From an uncultured Blautia sp. (GTDB taxonomy: Bacteria; Bacillota; Clostridia; Lachnospirales; Lachnospiraceae): a DNA stretch of 22,436 nt. The position numbers were made by a program, and so were the translations under genes. Positions 7,232 to 17,289 of the stretch are shown piece after piece; within the stretch, counting starts at the first letter, position 1, and every line of letters starts with the position of its first letter. The notes below the pieces were generated by a model that did no database searches, was not told the DNA's origin, and saw nothing but the letters and a program-made list of their open reading frames with translations. The stretch covers positions 1 to 22,436 of the forward strand of contig CALCDJ010000027.1 in assembly GCA_937900135.1 (NCBI GenBank). The letters run 5' to 3'.

Positions 7232-10200
7232 TTATTCTTCTTCAGAAGGTTCTTCCTGTTCTTCTTCCAGAGTCTCTGCGTCCTCTTCTTCATCGAAAAG
7301 TTCGTCGTTCTCATTCAGAAGTTCATCCTCTGTCTGCAGAAGTTCCTCTTCCTGAATTTCTTCTTCCTGAACTTCTTCTGCCGGCTGAGGTTCTTCCTCA
7401 GGCATACCTGTATCCAGAGTGATGGCACCGTATCTCTTCAGACCAGTACCTGCCGGAATCAGTTTACCAATGATAACATTTTCTTTCAGACCGATCAATG
7501 GGTCAACCTTACCCTTGATTGCTGCTTCTGTCAGAACCTTAGTGGTTTCCTGGAAGGATGCTGCTGACAGGAAGGAGTTTGTAGCCAGGGAAGCCTTGGT
7601 AATACCAAGCATTACCTGTTTTCCTTCTGCCGGAACGCCGCCTTCTTTTTCCAGGTTTTCGTTGACCTCTTCATATTCCAGAACGTCAACCAGAGTTCCC
7701 GGAAGGAATTCGGTATCGCCGTTGTCCTCAATGCGGATTTTCTTCAGCATCTGACGAACAATTACTTCGATATGCTTATCATTGATTTCTACACCCTGAA
7801 GACGATATACACGCTGTACCTCACGGATCATGTAATCCTGTACGGCACGAACGCCCTTAATTCTCAGGATATCATGTGGGTTTACACTACCTTCTGTCAG
7901 CTCATCACCAGCTTCCAGCATCTGTCCATCCAGAACTTTCACACGGGAACCGTATGGAATCAGGTATGTCTTGGAATCGCCAGTTTCCGGATCTGTAACA
8001 ATGATCTCACGTTTTTTCTTTGTATCGTTGATGGTAGCAATACCCTTGATTTCTGTGATAATAGCAAGACCTTTCGGTTTTCTTGCCTCAAAAAGCTCCT
8101 CGACACGAGGAAGACCCTGTGTGATATCGCCGCCGGCAACACCACCGGTATGGAAGGTACGCATGGTAAGCTGTGTACCAGGTTCACCGATGGACTGAGC
8201 AGCAATGATACCAACAGATTCACCAACCTGAACGGATTCACCGGTAGCCATGTTAGCGCCGTAGCACTTCGCACATACACCCTGTTTGCATTTACAGGTA
8301 AGAATGGTACGAATCTTGACTTTCTCGATGGGACCGCCCTCTTCGCTGACACCCTCGCTCATAATGCGGGCTGCACGTTTTGGAGTGATCATGTGGTTGG
8401 CTTTTACCAGGACTTCTCCATCTTTATTCTTAATGGTATTGCAGGAATATCTTCCTGTAATACGTTCCTGAAGGCTTTCGATTTCTTCCTTTCCATCCAT
8501 GAAGCCGGTTACATACATGCCGGAAATTTCATCTCTGGTTTCGCAACAGTCAGTCTCACGAACAATCAGTTCCTGAGAAACGTCTACCAGACGTCTGGTC
8601 AGGTAACCAGAGTCAGCTGTACGAAGAGCTGTATCGGAAAGACCTTTACGAGCACCATGAGCGGACATAAAGTACTCCAATACGTCAAGACCTTCACGGA
8701 AGTTTGATTTGATAGGAAGTTCGATGGTGTGACCGGTTGTATCGGCCATCAATCCACGCATACCTGCAAGCTGCTTGATCTGTTTATCAGAACCACGGGC
8801 TCCGGAGTCCGCCATCATGAAGATGTTGTTATACTTATCCAAACCAGTCAACAGAGCTTTCGTCAGCTCATCGTCTGTCTTCTTCCAAGTATCTACAACT
8901 TCTTTGTAACGTTCTTCCTCTGTGATCAGACCACGCTTATAGTTCTTAGTGATCAGGTCTACTGTATCCTGTGCGTTCTTGATCATTTCAGGTTTCTGCG
9001 GCGGCACAGTCATATCGGAAATGGATACGGTCATAGCCGCGCGGGTGGAATATTTATAACCAGTTGCCTTGATTGCATCCAGTACCTCAGCTGTCTTGGT
9101 TGCGCCGTGGGTATTGATGACTTTTTCAAGGATCTGTTTCAGCTGTTTCTTACCTACCAGAAAATCCACCTCAAGAAGCAGTTCATTTCCTGGAATGCTT
9201 CTGTCTACAAATCCAAGATCCTGTGGAAGGATTTCGTTGAACAGGAAACGGCCCAGTGTAGAATTTACATTGCCTGTGAGAACAGTTCCGTCTGCCAGTG
9301 TCTTGGTGCAGCGTACTGTAATCTGAGACTGCAAAGTAATTGCTTTATTTTCGTAAGCCAGAATTGCTTCGTTTACACTTCTGAAGAACTTGCCTTCACC
9401 TTTGTTTCCAGGTCTTGCCTGAGTCAGATAGTAAATACCAAGAACCATATCCTGAGAAGGAACGGCCACAGGACCACCATCAGAAGGTTTCAGAAGGTTG
9501 TTTGGAGAAAGCAGAAGGAAACGGCACTCTGCCTGCGCTTCTACAGAAAGAGGAAGGTGAACCGCCATCTGGTCACCGTCGAAGTCGGCGTTGAACGCAG
9601 TACATACCAACGGATGAAGCTTAATCGCTTTACCTTCTACCAGAATCGGCTCAAATGCCTGAATACCCAAACGATGCAGGGTAGGTGCGCGGTTCAGCAT
9701 AACCGGATGTTCTTTGATAACATCTTCCAGTACATCCCATACTTCCGGCTGAAGTTTTTCTACCATTTTCTTCGCATTTTTAATGTTATGAGAGGTTCCA
9801 TTTGCAACCAGCTCTTTCATAACGAATGGCTTAAACAGCTCAATCGCCATTTCTTTCGGAAGACCACACTGATAAATCTTCAGTTCCGGTCCTACGACGA
9901 TAACGGAACGTCCGGAATAGTCTACTCGTTTTCCAAGCAGGTTCTGACGGAAACGTCCGGATTTACCTTTCAGCATATCAGAAAGGGATTTCAGAGCTCT
10001 GTTTCCAGGACCGGTTACCGGACGGCCACGACGGCCATTATCAATGAGGGCATCTACTGCTTCCTGCAGCATACGCTTCTCGTTACGCACAATGATATCC
10101 GGAGCGCCCAGCTCCAACAGTCTTTTCAGACGGTTGTTACGGTTAATGATTCTTCTGTAAAGATCATTCAGGTCTGAAGTCGCAAAACGACCTCCATCCA

Positions 10201-10957
10201 GCTGTACCATCGGACGAAGATCCGGTGGGATAACCGGGATAACAGTCATGATCATCCATTCCGGACGGTTTCCGGATTCACGGAAGGATTCTACCACTTC
10301 CAGACGTTTGATGATTCTGGCACGTTTCTGTCCAGTTGCATCAATCAGATCTCTTTTCAGCTCTTCTGCATCTTTTTCAAGATCAATGGCCTCCAGAAGT
10401 TCTTTAATAGATTCAGCACCCATTCCTACGCGGAAGTTCCAGCCATAGGATTCACGGGCATCCTGATATTCCTTTTCTGTTAAAACCTGTTTGTACTGAA
10501 GCCCGGAATCTGCCGGGTCCAGTACAATATAGTTTGCAAAGTACAACACCTTCTCCAGAGTTCTGGGAGAAAGGTCAAGGATCAGACCCATACGGGACGG
10601 AATTCCTTTAAAATACCAGATATGGGATACAGGAGCTGCGAGCTCAATGTGACCCATACGCTCTCTACGAACAGATGCTTTGGTAACTTCTACGCCGCAT
10701 CGATCGCAGACAACACCTTTGTAACGGATTTTTTTATATTTCCCACAGTGGCACTCCCAGTCCTTGCTTGGTCCGAAAATACGCTCACAGAACAGACCGT
10801 CTTTTTCCGGTTTCAAGGTACGGTAGTTAATGGTCTCAGGTTTTAAAACCTCGCCTCTTGACCACTCTCTGATTTTCTCAGGGGACGCCAGTCCAATTTT
10901 GATGGCATCGAAAGTCATTGGCTGATATGATTCATTTGTGGTGGTTGGTTCTGCCAT
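7232..10957 (-). CDS. rpoC: DNA-directed RNA polymerase subunit beta'
   Basis: This is the largest core subunit of RNA polymerase and carries the catalytic magnesium site. Of 1241 residues, the zinc-binding domain is at 69-87 (CHCGKYKK...CDRCG), the catalytic NADFDGDQMAVH motif has D458, D460 and D462, and a second cysteine cluster (CKCKQGVCAKCYG) and the trigger-region sequence GIIAAQSIGEPGTQLTMRTFHTGG lie further on. The C-terminus ends in about 55 mostly acidic residues, longer than in many homologues. The start at 10957 (MAEPTTTNES) is chosen over an in-frame ATG at 10999 because the upstream one would lie inside rpoB and lacks a good ribosome binding site, while GGGGAAAG precedes 10957. 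It follows rpoB by 16 bases and ends at a strong terminator. Confidence 0.98.
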   Translation of the reverse strand: MAEPTTTNESYQPMTFDAIKIGLASPEKIREWSRGEVLKPETINYRTLKPEKDGLFCERIFGPSKDWECHCGKYKKIRYKGVVCDRCGVEVTKASVRRERMGHIELAAPVSHIWYFKGIPSRMGLILDLSPRTLEKVLYFANYIVLDPADSGLQYKQVLTEKEYQDARESYGWNFRVGMGAESIKELLEAIDLEKDAEELKRDLIDATGQKRARIIKRLEVVESFRESGNRPEWMIMTVIPVIPPDLRPMVQLDGGRFATSDLNDLYRRIINRNNRLKRLLELGAPDIIVRNEKRMLQEAVDALIDNGRRGRPVTGPGNRALKSLSDMLKGKSGRFRQNLLGKRVDYSGRSVIVVGPELKIYQCGLPKEMAIELFKPFVMKELVANGTSHNIKNAKKMVEKLQPEVWDVLEDVIKEHPVMLNRAPTLHRLGIQAFEPILVEGKAIKLHPLVCTAFNADFDGDQMAVHLPLSVEAQAECRFLLLSPNNLLKPSDGGPVAVPSQDMVLGIYYLTQARPGNKGEGKFFRSVNEAILAYENKAITLQSQITVRCTKTLADGTVLTGNVNSTLGRFLFNEILPQDLGFVDRSIPGNELLLEVDFLVGKKQLKQILEKVINTHGATKTAEVLDAIKATGYKYSTRAAMTVSISDMTVPPQKPEMIKNAQDTVDLITKNYKRGLITEEERYKEVVDTWKKTDDELTKALLTGLDKYNNIFMMADSGARGSDKQIKQLAGMRGLMADTTGHTIELPIKSNFREGLDVLEYFMSAHGARKGLSDTALRTADSGYLTRRLVDVSQELIVRETDCCETRDEISGMYVTGFMDGKEEIESLQERITGRYSCNTIKNKDGEVLVKANHMITPKRAARIMSEGVSEEGGPIEKVKIRTILTCKCKQGVCAKCYGANMATGESVQVGESVGIIAAQSIGEPGTQLTMRTFHTGGVAGGDITQGLPRVEELFEARKPKGLAIITEIKGIATINDTKKKREIIVTDPETGDSKTYLIPYGSRVKVLDGQMLEAGDELTEGSVNPHDILRIKGVRAVQDYMIREVQRVYRLQGVEINDKHIEVIVRQMLKKIRIEDNGDTEFLPGTLVDVLEYEEVNENLEKEGGVPAEGKQVMLGITKASLATNSFLSAASFQETTKVLTEAAIKGKVDPLIGLKENVIIGKLIPAGTGLKRYGAITLDTGMPEEEPQPAEEVQEEEIQEEELLQTEDELLNENDELFDEEEDAETLEEEQEEPSEEE

Positions 10958-10973
10958 GTATTCTTTCCCCTTT

Positions 10974-13900
10974 CTATTCTTCGTCAAGAGTCTCTTCAAA
11001 CTCTACAAAATCGTCTTCGTCATCCAGTTCGTCTTCTTCCACATCCACAAGCTCTTCCCCTTCAAATTCCTGCTGGGTATAGCCGTGTTTGCCAAAGGAT
11101 TCTTCGTCTCTTCGACCTCTGGAATCGCCCTCGATCACAGAACGAAGATCGGTATCGCCGTAATCTACGGTTTCCATGATCTCTACTTCTGTCTGATCCT
11201 CTCTTAAGACCTTCACATCCAGACCCAGAGACTGGAGTTCCTTCAGAAGTACCTTGAAGGATTCCGGAATACCCGGCTCAGGAATGTTATCGCCTTTAAT
11301 GATGGCTTCGTAGGTCTTCACACGTCCCACAACGTCGTCAGACTTCACAGTCAGGATCTCCTGCAGTGTATAGGAAGCACCATACGCCTCAAGAGCCCAA
11401 ACCTCCATCTCTCCGAAACGCTGACCGCCAAACTGAGCTTTACCACCCAGAGGCTGCTGTGTTACCAGGGAGTATGGACCAGTTGAACGTGCATGGATCT
11501 TATCGTCTACCAGATGATGCAGTTTCAGGTAATGCATGTGTCCAATGGTTACCGGACTGTCGAAATATTCACCGGTACGTCCGTCACGGAGGCGAACCTT
11601 ACCGTCTCTGGAAATCGGAACACCCTTCCACAGTTCTCTGTGATCTTTGTTCTCATCCAGATACTGCATAACATCCGGTGCAAGAATATCTTTGTATTTT
11701 TCGCGGAAGTCTTCGAAATCTTCTGTATTTACATAATCATTTGCCAGTTCCAGGGTATCCTGAATGTCATTTTCGTTTGCACCGTCAAAGACAGGAGTTG
11801 CCACATTAAAGCCAAGAGCTCTTGCAGCAAGACTCAGATGAATCTCCAGGACCTGTCCAATATTCATACGGGAAGGCACACCAAGAGGATTCAGTACGAT
11901 ATCCAGCGGACGTCCGTTTGGAAGGAATGGCATATCTTCCACCGGAAGCACACGGGAAACAACACCCTTGTTACCATGACGACCAGCCATTTTATCACCA
12001 ACAGAAATCTTACGTTTCTGTGCAATGTAAATGCGGACAGACTGATTTACACCAGGAGACAGCTCATCGCCGTTCTCTCTTGTAAATACTTTCGCATCTA
12101 CGATGATACCATATTCACCATGAGGCACCTTCAGAGAAGTATCACGAACTTCGCGGGCTTTTTCACCGAAAATTGCGCGCAGAAGTCTCTCTTCTGCTGT
12201 CAGCTCAGTTTCTCCCTTCGGAGTTACCTTACCAACCAGAATATCTCCGGCACGAACCTCTGCGCCGATACGGATGATTCCACGTTCATCCAGATCCTTC
12301 AGCGCATCATCACCTACACCTGGAACGTCTCTTGTAATTTCTTCCGGTCCAAGCTTGGTATCACGTGCTTCTGCCTCGTATTCTTCAATATGAACAGATG
12401 TATACACATCGTTCTGTACTAATTTTTCACTTAAGAGAACCGCATCCTCGTAGTTATAACCTTCCCAGGTCATAAATCCGATTAACGGGTTCTTACCAAG
12501 AGCCAGCTCGCCGTTGGCGGTAGAAGGACCGTCAGCAATAACCTGTCCTGCTTCTACATGTTCTCCCTGGAACACAATTGGTCTCTGGTTGTAACAGTTA
12601 CTCTGGTTACTTCTCAGGAACTTTGTCAGATGGTAATCATCTTTTGTTCCGTCATCATTCTTAATGCTGATGTCGGTAGAAGTAGAACGGAGTACTGTAC
12701 CGGATTTCTTTGCCACTACACAGACACCGGAGTCAACAGCAGTCTTGGTTTCCATACCGGTACCAACTACAGGTGCTTCTGTATTCAGAAGAGGAACGGC
12801 CTGACGCTGCATGTTGGAACCCATCAGCGCACGGTTCGCATCGTCGTTCTGCAGAAACGGAATCAATGCAGTCGCTACGGAGAACACCATCTTCGGAGAA
12901 ACGTCCATGTAATCAAACATGTGTTTCTCATATTCCTGTGTCTCCTCGCGGAAACGACCGGATACATTTTTGTTCACAAAGTAGCCGTTTTCATCCAGAG
13001 GCTCATTCGCCTGTGCTACATGGTAATTATCCTCTTCATCTGCGGTCATATAAACAACTTCGTCTGTGACACGCGGATTCTTAGGATCTGCTTTATCAAT
13101 TTTACGATAAGGTGCCTCAATAAATCCGTACTGATTGATTCTTGCATAGGATGCAAGGGAGTTAATCAGACCGATGTTTGGACCTTCAGGGGTCTCGATA
13201 GGGCACATACGTCCGTAATGAGAATAGTGGACATCTCGTACCTCGAATCCGGCTCTGTCTCGTGACAGACCGCCAGGTCCCAGGGCAGAAAGACGTCTCT
13301 TATGAGTCAGCTCACCAAGAGGGTTGTTCTGATCCATAAACTGAGACAGCTGGGAGGAACCAAAGAATTCCTTCACTGCTGCAGTTACCGGTTTGATATT
13401 GATCAGAGACTGCGGAGAAATACTCTCTGAGTCCTGTGTGGTCATTCTTTCACGAACCACTCTCTCCAGTCTGGAAAGACCGATACGGTACTGGTTCTGA
13501 AGAAGTTCTCCTACAGAACGGATACGACGGTTACCCAGATGGTCAATATCATCGTCATTGCCAAGTCCATATTCCAGATGCATATTGTAGTTGATGGAAG
13601 CAAGAATATCTTCCTTGGTGATATGCTTCGGAATCAGATCATGAAGATCTCTGCGGATTGCCTCATTGATCTCTTCCTGACTGTCATTTTCTTCCAGAAT
13701 TTTTTCCAGGATCGGATAATATACTAACTCTGTAACACCCAGTTCCTTAGGATCTGTGTCCACATAATTGCGGAGGTCTACCATCATGTTGGAAAGAACC
13801 TTGATCTTACGTTCTTCTCCCTGAATCCATACGTACGGAACAGCCGCATTCTGAATGGAATCTGCCAGATCTCTGGTAACAACGGAGCCCTCTTCTGCAA

Positions 13901-14819
13901 GGATCTCCCCTGTGGAAGCATCTACCACATCCTCTGCAAGCTTGTGGCCCACAATACGTTTATTAAAATGAAGCTTTTTATTGAATTTATAACGTCCAAC
14001 CTTGGCAAGATCATATCTTCTCGGATCAAAGAACATTGCCATGATCAGGCTCTCTGCGCTTTCAACAGCCAGAGGCTCTCCTGGACGGATTTTCTTGTAT
14101 AATTCCAAAAGACCTTCCTGGTAATTGGTAGAAGTATCTTTTGTAAAGGAAGCCAGAATCTTAGGCTCTTCACCAAACAATTCCACGATTTCTGCGTTTG
14201 TACCAATACCCAGGGCACGAATCAGCACAGTAATGGGAACCTTACGGGTTCTGTCCACACGAACATAAAACACGTCATTTGAGTCGGTTTCATATTCCAG
14301 CCATGCACCTCTGTTTGGGATTACGGTACTGGAAAATAACCTTTTTCCAACTTTGTCATGGGCAATGGCATAATAGATTCCAGGGGAACGCACTAACTGG
14401 CTTACGATGACACGTTCTGCACCATTGATAACGAACGTACCCGTCTGCGTCATGATCGGCAGGTCTCCCATGAAAATCTCGTGTTCGTTGATTTCCTCTG
14501 TTTCCTTGTTAATCAGTCTCACTCGAACCTTCAAAGGTGCGGCGTAAGTTACGTCACGTTCTTTACACTGTTCGATGGTATATTTCGCATCTTTCTCGTC
14601 AAATGTAAAGTCGATGAATTCCAGGCTGAGCTTTCCGCCATAGTCCGCAATCGGAGAAATATCATCAAAGACTTCATTGAGTCCTTCGTCGAGAAACCAC
14701 TGGTAGGAATCTTTCTGGACTTCAATCAAATTCGGCATTTCCAGAACTTCTTTTTGTCTCTGGTAGCTCATACGCATGCTTTTTCCAGTTTTTACAGAAC
14801 GAATTCTGTTTTTTTCCAT
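10974..14819 (-). CDS. rpoB: DNA-directed RNA polymerase subunit beta
   Basis: The beta subunit forms half of the catalytic cleft and the rifampicin pocket. Its 1281 residues match the family throughout. The rifampicin-determining region (about 486-518) has the sensitive residues D496, H506 and S511 (E. coli 516, 526 and 531) in QFMDQNNPLGELTHKRRLSALGPGG-type sequence, so no resistance is predicted. Other signatures include ETPEGPNIGLINSLA, GYNYEDAVLLSEKL, KMAGRHGNKGVVS and GGKAQFGGQRFGEMEVWALEAYGA. A long acidic tail ends the protein. GGGGTGA precedes the ATG by about 9 bases. A strong promoter upstream gives rpoBC its own start despite lying after the rpl genes; a beta-helix gene sits in between. 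Confidence 0.98.
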   Translation of the reverse strand: MEKNRIRSVKTGKSMRMSYQRQKEVLEMPNLIEVQKDSYQWFLDEGLNEVFDDISPIADYGGKLSLEFIDFTFDEKDAKYTIEQCKERDVTYAAPLKVRVRLINKETEEINEHEIFMGDLPIMTQTGTFVINGAERVIVSQLVRSPGIYYAIAHDKVGKRLFSSTVIPNRGAWLEYETDSNDVFYVRVDRTRKVPITVLIRALGIGTNAEIVELFGEEPKILASFTKDTSTNYQEGLLELYKKIRPGEPLAVESAESLIMAMFFDPRRYDLAKVGRYKFNKKLHFNKRIVGHKLAEDVVDASTGEILAEEGSVVTRDLADSIQNAAVPYVWIQGEERKIKVLSNMMVDLRNYVDTDPKELGVTELVYYPILEKILEENDSQEEINEAIRRDLHDLIPKHITKEDILASINYNMHLEYGLGNDDDIDHLGNRRIRSVGELLQNQYRIGLSRLERVVRERMTTQDSESISPQSLINIKPVTAAVKEFFGSSQLSQFMDQNNPLGELTHKRRLSALGPGGLSRDRAGFEVRDVHYSHYGRMCPIETPEGPNIGLINSLASYARINQYGFIEAPYRKIDKADPKNPRVTDEVVYMTADEEDNYHVAQANEPLDENGYFVNKNVSGRFREETQEYEKHMFDYMDVSPKMVFSVATALIPFLQNDDANRALMGSNMQRQAVPLLNTEAPVVGTGMETKTAVDSGVCVVAKKSGTVLRSTSTDISIKNDDGTKDDYHLTKFLRSNQSNCYNQRPIVFQGEHVEAGQVIADGPSTANGELALGKNPLIGFMTWEGYNYEDAVLLSEKLVQNDVYTSVHIEEYEAEARDTKLGPEEITRDVPGVGDDALKDLDERGIIRIGAEVRAGDILVGKVTPKGETELTAEERLLRAIFGEKAREVRDTSLKVPHGEYGIIVDAKVFTRENGDELSPGVNQSVRIYIAQKRKISVGDKMAGRHGNKGVVSRVLPVEDMPFLPNGRPLDIVLNPLGVPSRMNIGQVLEIHLSLAARALGFNVATPVFDGANENDIQDTLELANDYVNTEDFEDFREKYKDILAPDVMQYLDENKDHRELWKGVPISRDGKVRLRDGRTGEYFDSPVTIGHMHYLKLHHLVDDKIHARSTGPYSLVTQQPLGGKAQFGGQRFGEMEVWALEAYGASYTLQEILTVKSDDVVGRVKTYEAIIKGDNIPEPGIPESFKVLLKELQSLGLDVKVLREDQTEVEIMETVDYGDTDLRSVIEGDSRGRRDEESFGKHGYTQQEFEGEELVDVEEDELDDEDDFVEFEETLDEE

Positions 14820-14961
14820 TGACGTTTCACCCCTGTTTTTTCTTTATATTTATTACCGCATGATCCCCCTTGTTCACGCACAAGTAGGCATATCTTGCCA
14901 TAATATAGCATTCTTCACTATAGCACAACCTTTTCTAAGTGTCAACTATATTTTTCTATTT
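14820..14961 (-). promoter_or_regulatory. rpoB promoter and leader
   Basis: On the minus strand TTGACA (14940-14945), a 17-base spacer and TATAGT (14917-14922) form a strong promoter. Its -35 box begins only 16 bases after the stop of the beta-helix gene, and no terminator lies between. The leader of about 90 nt holds a short inverted repeat, CTTGT (14869-14873) with ACAAG (14880-14884), of unknown use. Confidence 0.85.
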
Positions 14962-17142
14962 TCACATGACTTTTTTCTGCAAAAGCACCTTGTTCTCATA
15001 TCTGTCTGTTACTGTAAGAAGAAGTTTTGTTTTTTTCTTTTGACCCTTGATCGGAACCCGGAATTGTCCTTTTTTATTTAGTTTGGTGCTTCCCACTTTC
15101 TTCTTATTTAAAGTCACTTGAATCGTTTTTCCTCCAGGTGTTTTTCCTGCGATGATTTTCGCACCGGCTTTGATATCCATACACTGAATATCTCTGAATT
15201 TCTGCACCTTCCCTTTGCAATCTGCCATATACATGGCATAAACCGCGTCATTTCCCTGCATCTGATTTTCTTTCTGTGAAAGGATCTCTGATCGGCGGGC
15301 GAAAATCCCATATCGGTCATTATTGTTTACCGTATTTAATCGCAGCGCTGTGATCTTTGAATCGTATAAAGCGATCCCGCTTTCCCGGTTGTTGCTGCAG
15401 GAATTTCCGCTGATGGTACTTTCATCACTTCCGTATTCCAAAAGAATTCCATCTCCTCCACAGCCGGTAATGGTATTTTTTTCAAATACATTTTGCTGGC
15501 TGTTCAGGCCATAGTTCTCATCGCCTCGATAAGCATAGAGTCCTGATCTTTCTGCGCCTGACACCTGATTCCCTGTTATACGGTTCTGGCTGCTGGCCCC
15601 CAGATAGATTCCCATATTCCCATATCCTTTTGAGGTTGATAGCTTAATCTTATTTTCTGCGACCACACAATCATCTGCCAAATCCAAACGAATCCCATTT
15701 CCCGGGCCTGTGATGGTGTTCTTTTTTACTGTAATGCCTCTGATCTTATAAATCCCTGTCGGAACTACGTCGGTACTTTTTTCCACATGCTCTCCCACTA
15801 CCTGGATTCCATAGCTTCTCCAGAAGGAGCCTGCAATCGTAGAGGAATTTGCAATAGAAATCCGATTCCCGGAAATGTTCAAACGTGACGGGTACAGGTT
15901 CTTAGAATTGTCCACAGTCTCCCCTGTTCCCGGTTGCGTATTACGGCTGTACATGGAGCGAACATAAATGCCTCCCCCCACATTTTCCATGGTGTTGTTT
16001 TCTACTGTAGAATCTACATAATTCAGACACCAGACCGCACGTTTCTTGATATTGCGGAACTTATTTCCAATGATGGAAATATTTTTGTAGGGGCTGTCAA
16101 AGGACATACTGTGACTTCCCACGCCCGCAAATACATTCTCAAAGGTATTTCCTTCGATTCTCACATTTTCACAGGCCGTACCGTCGTACGGTTGATACCC
16201 GGGAAAAATTCTATCCCTGCAGACATCCAGCTGAATGCATTCCTGGCCGCCCAGTTCGTACCCTTTCCAGTATCCGCGGAAGGTACATCCTGTCACAAAC
16301 ACGTCCTTTACTCCTGCCAGTTCCAGGAAATGAGATTTCAGATTGTTCAGGAAGGTCACATCTTTAATCTTCACATTCGTAGCGTGACCAATACGGAAGC
16401 CTACAAAGCCTCCTTCTCCTTCCTTATCCGCACAGCTTTCATAGTTGCTGTCCCATGTACCGCCTTCAATGGTAACATTGTGATACCCGTGGTATCCGCC
16501 TGCCGAACTTACAGAATTTCCAAGGCGCAGAAGAATATGCTTGGTGGTCGAAGTTTTTTTGATCACTGCCCCCACTGCGTACAAATGGATATTGCTGTAC
16601 GTACAGATGGTTCCTGTCAACGTATAGTTGCCCGGCGGTATGATCACTTTTACCGGATGTTCATCCGATGCCCGCTCCCTCGCGGTAAGCAGCAATTGGT
16701 TCAACGGAGCAGTGATATCTTCCCCCTCTTTAATATCCAGAGTCACCTGATCTCCATTCCAGTTATCCTCTCCAACAGGTTCTGTTCCCTCCTGGGCAAA
16801 AAAGTTCTCTTCTCCGCTTCCAAAAAGGGAATCTTCTTCCTCACCATCTGCGAAGCTGTCCTCCCCTGCAGTAAACAATTCTATCTCCTCTTCCACAGGA
16901 GCTTCCAGCGTTTCTTCCACAGGCTTTTCCTGGGGAAGTTCCGTCCATATTTCCGAATATTCCCAGACTTCCTCTGCCTCCAGCTGTTCCTCCATCTGAA
17001 GGTCTTCCATTTCAATTTCCTTTGCAGACTGTGTCAGTCTCTTTTTTGAATCAGCGCAAACCGGATATGTCATTCCATTACAGGTAACGCAAACACTAAT
17101 TGCCAACATTGCGCTTATCTGTTTCCATGTCCTTCTTTTCAT
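14962..17142 (-). CDS. Secreted right-handed parallel beta-helix protein
   Basis: The 726-residue product begins with a signal peptide (basic KRR, hydrophobic core to about 28, likely cut near CADS, 29-32). A very acidic stretch (about 41-130) follows, then a pectate-lyase-like beta-helix (about 145-650). The start of the fold is marked by VIIPPGNYTL (166-175), and many turns read like N-x-I-x-G-N-x-F/I, for example IEGNTFENV, ISGNRISIA and VKKNTITGPGNGIRLD. The C-terminal 70 residues (about 657-726) look like a small bacterial Ig-like domain rich in lysine. No LPXTG, SLH or choline-binding anchor is visible, so it may be released or bind by charge. The substrate is unknown; polysaccharide binding or cleavage is typical of the fold. 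GGAG precedes the ATG. The gene sits between rplL and rpoB, an unusual place. Confidence 0.87.
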   Translation of the reverse strand: MKRRTWKQISAMLAISVCVTCNGMTYPVCADSKKRLTQSAKEIEMEDLQMEEQLEAEEVWEYSEIWTELPQEKPVEETLEAPVEEEIELFTAGEDSFADGEEEDSLFGSGEENFFAQEGTEPVGEDNWNGDQVTLDIKEGEDITAPLNQLLLTARERASDEHPVKVIIPPGNYTLTGTICTYSNIHLYAVGAVIKKTSTTKHILLRLGNSVSSAGGYHGYHNVTIEGGTWDSNYESCADKEGEGGFVGFRIGHATNVKIKDVTFLNNLKSHFLELAGVKDVFVTGCTFRGYWKGYELGGQECIQLDVCRDRIFPGYQPYDGTACENVRIEGNTFENVFAGVGSHSMSFDSPYKNISIIGNKFRNIKKRAVWCLNYVDSTVENNTMENVGGGIYVRSMYSRNTQPGTGETVDNSKNLYPSRLNISGNRISIANSSTIAGSFWRSYGIQVVGEHVEKSTDVVPTGIYKIRGITVKKNTITGPGNGIRLDLADDCVVAENKIKLSTSKGYGNMGIYLGASSQNRITGNQVSGAERSGLYAYRGDENYGLNSQQNVFEKNTITGCGGDGILLEYGSDESTISGNSCSNNRESGIALYDSKITALRLNTVNNNDRYGIFARRSEILSQKENQMQGNDAVYAMYMADCKGKVQKFRDIQCMDIKAGAKIIAGKTPGGKTIQVTLNKKKVGSTKLNKKGQFRVPIKGQKKKTKLLLTVTDRYENKVLLQKKVM

Positions 17143-17171
17143 TTCTCCACTCCCTATCTGATCTCTATCCT

Positions 17172-17247
17172 TCCTGTTTTTTCGTCTTCAAAAATTTTCC
17201 GTCCCTTTCATCTACAATGATGCCTTTTTAAATACGAAAAAACAGGA
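17172..17247. repeat. 14-bp inverted repeat around the rplL/beta-helix junction
   Basis: TCCTGTTTTTTCGT at 17172-17185 is the exact reverse complement of ACGAAAAAACAGGA at 17234-17247, with 48 bases between. The second arm overlaps the 3' arm and T-tract of the rplL terminator; the first lies about 30 bases before the beta-helix start codon. Transcripts that pass the terminator could fold on this pair. Confidence 0.6.
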
Positions 17248-17266
17248 ATGCCCATGGGCATTCCTG
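17236..17266 (-). terminator. Rho-independent terminator of rplL
   Basis: A perfect 24-bp palindrome (17243-17266, centred on GCCCATGGGC) is followed on the minus strand by six Ts (17237-17242). It lies about 25 bases after the rplL stop and should end the rplJL message before the beta-helix gene. Confidence 0.92.
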
Positions 17267-17289
17267 CGTAATTCAACAATGGATGTCTC

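Noticed and set aside
7772..8707. Plus-strand open frame of 311 codons opposite rpoC
   Set aside because: Shadow of rpoC for the same reason; no ribosome binding site or recognisable domain.
8729..10177. Plus-strand open frame of 482 codons opposite rpoC
   Set aside because: It is antisense to the conserved core of rpoC, has no family likeness, and arises because the rpoC codon bias avoids codons that read as stops on the other strand.
10958..10999. Earlier in-frame ATG for rpoC
   Set aside because: It lies within the last codons of rpoB and has no ribosome binding site; 10957 has one and gives the conserved N-terminus.
11493..12422. Plus-strand open frame of 309 codons opposite rpoB
   Set aside because: Shadow of the highly conserved rpoB.
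15934..17049. Plus-strand open frame of 371 codons opposite the beta-helix gene
   Set aside because: The minus-strand frame has a signal peptide and beta-helix repeats; the antisense product shows no coherent domain.
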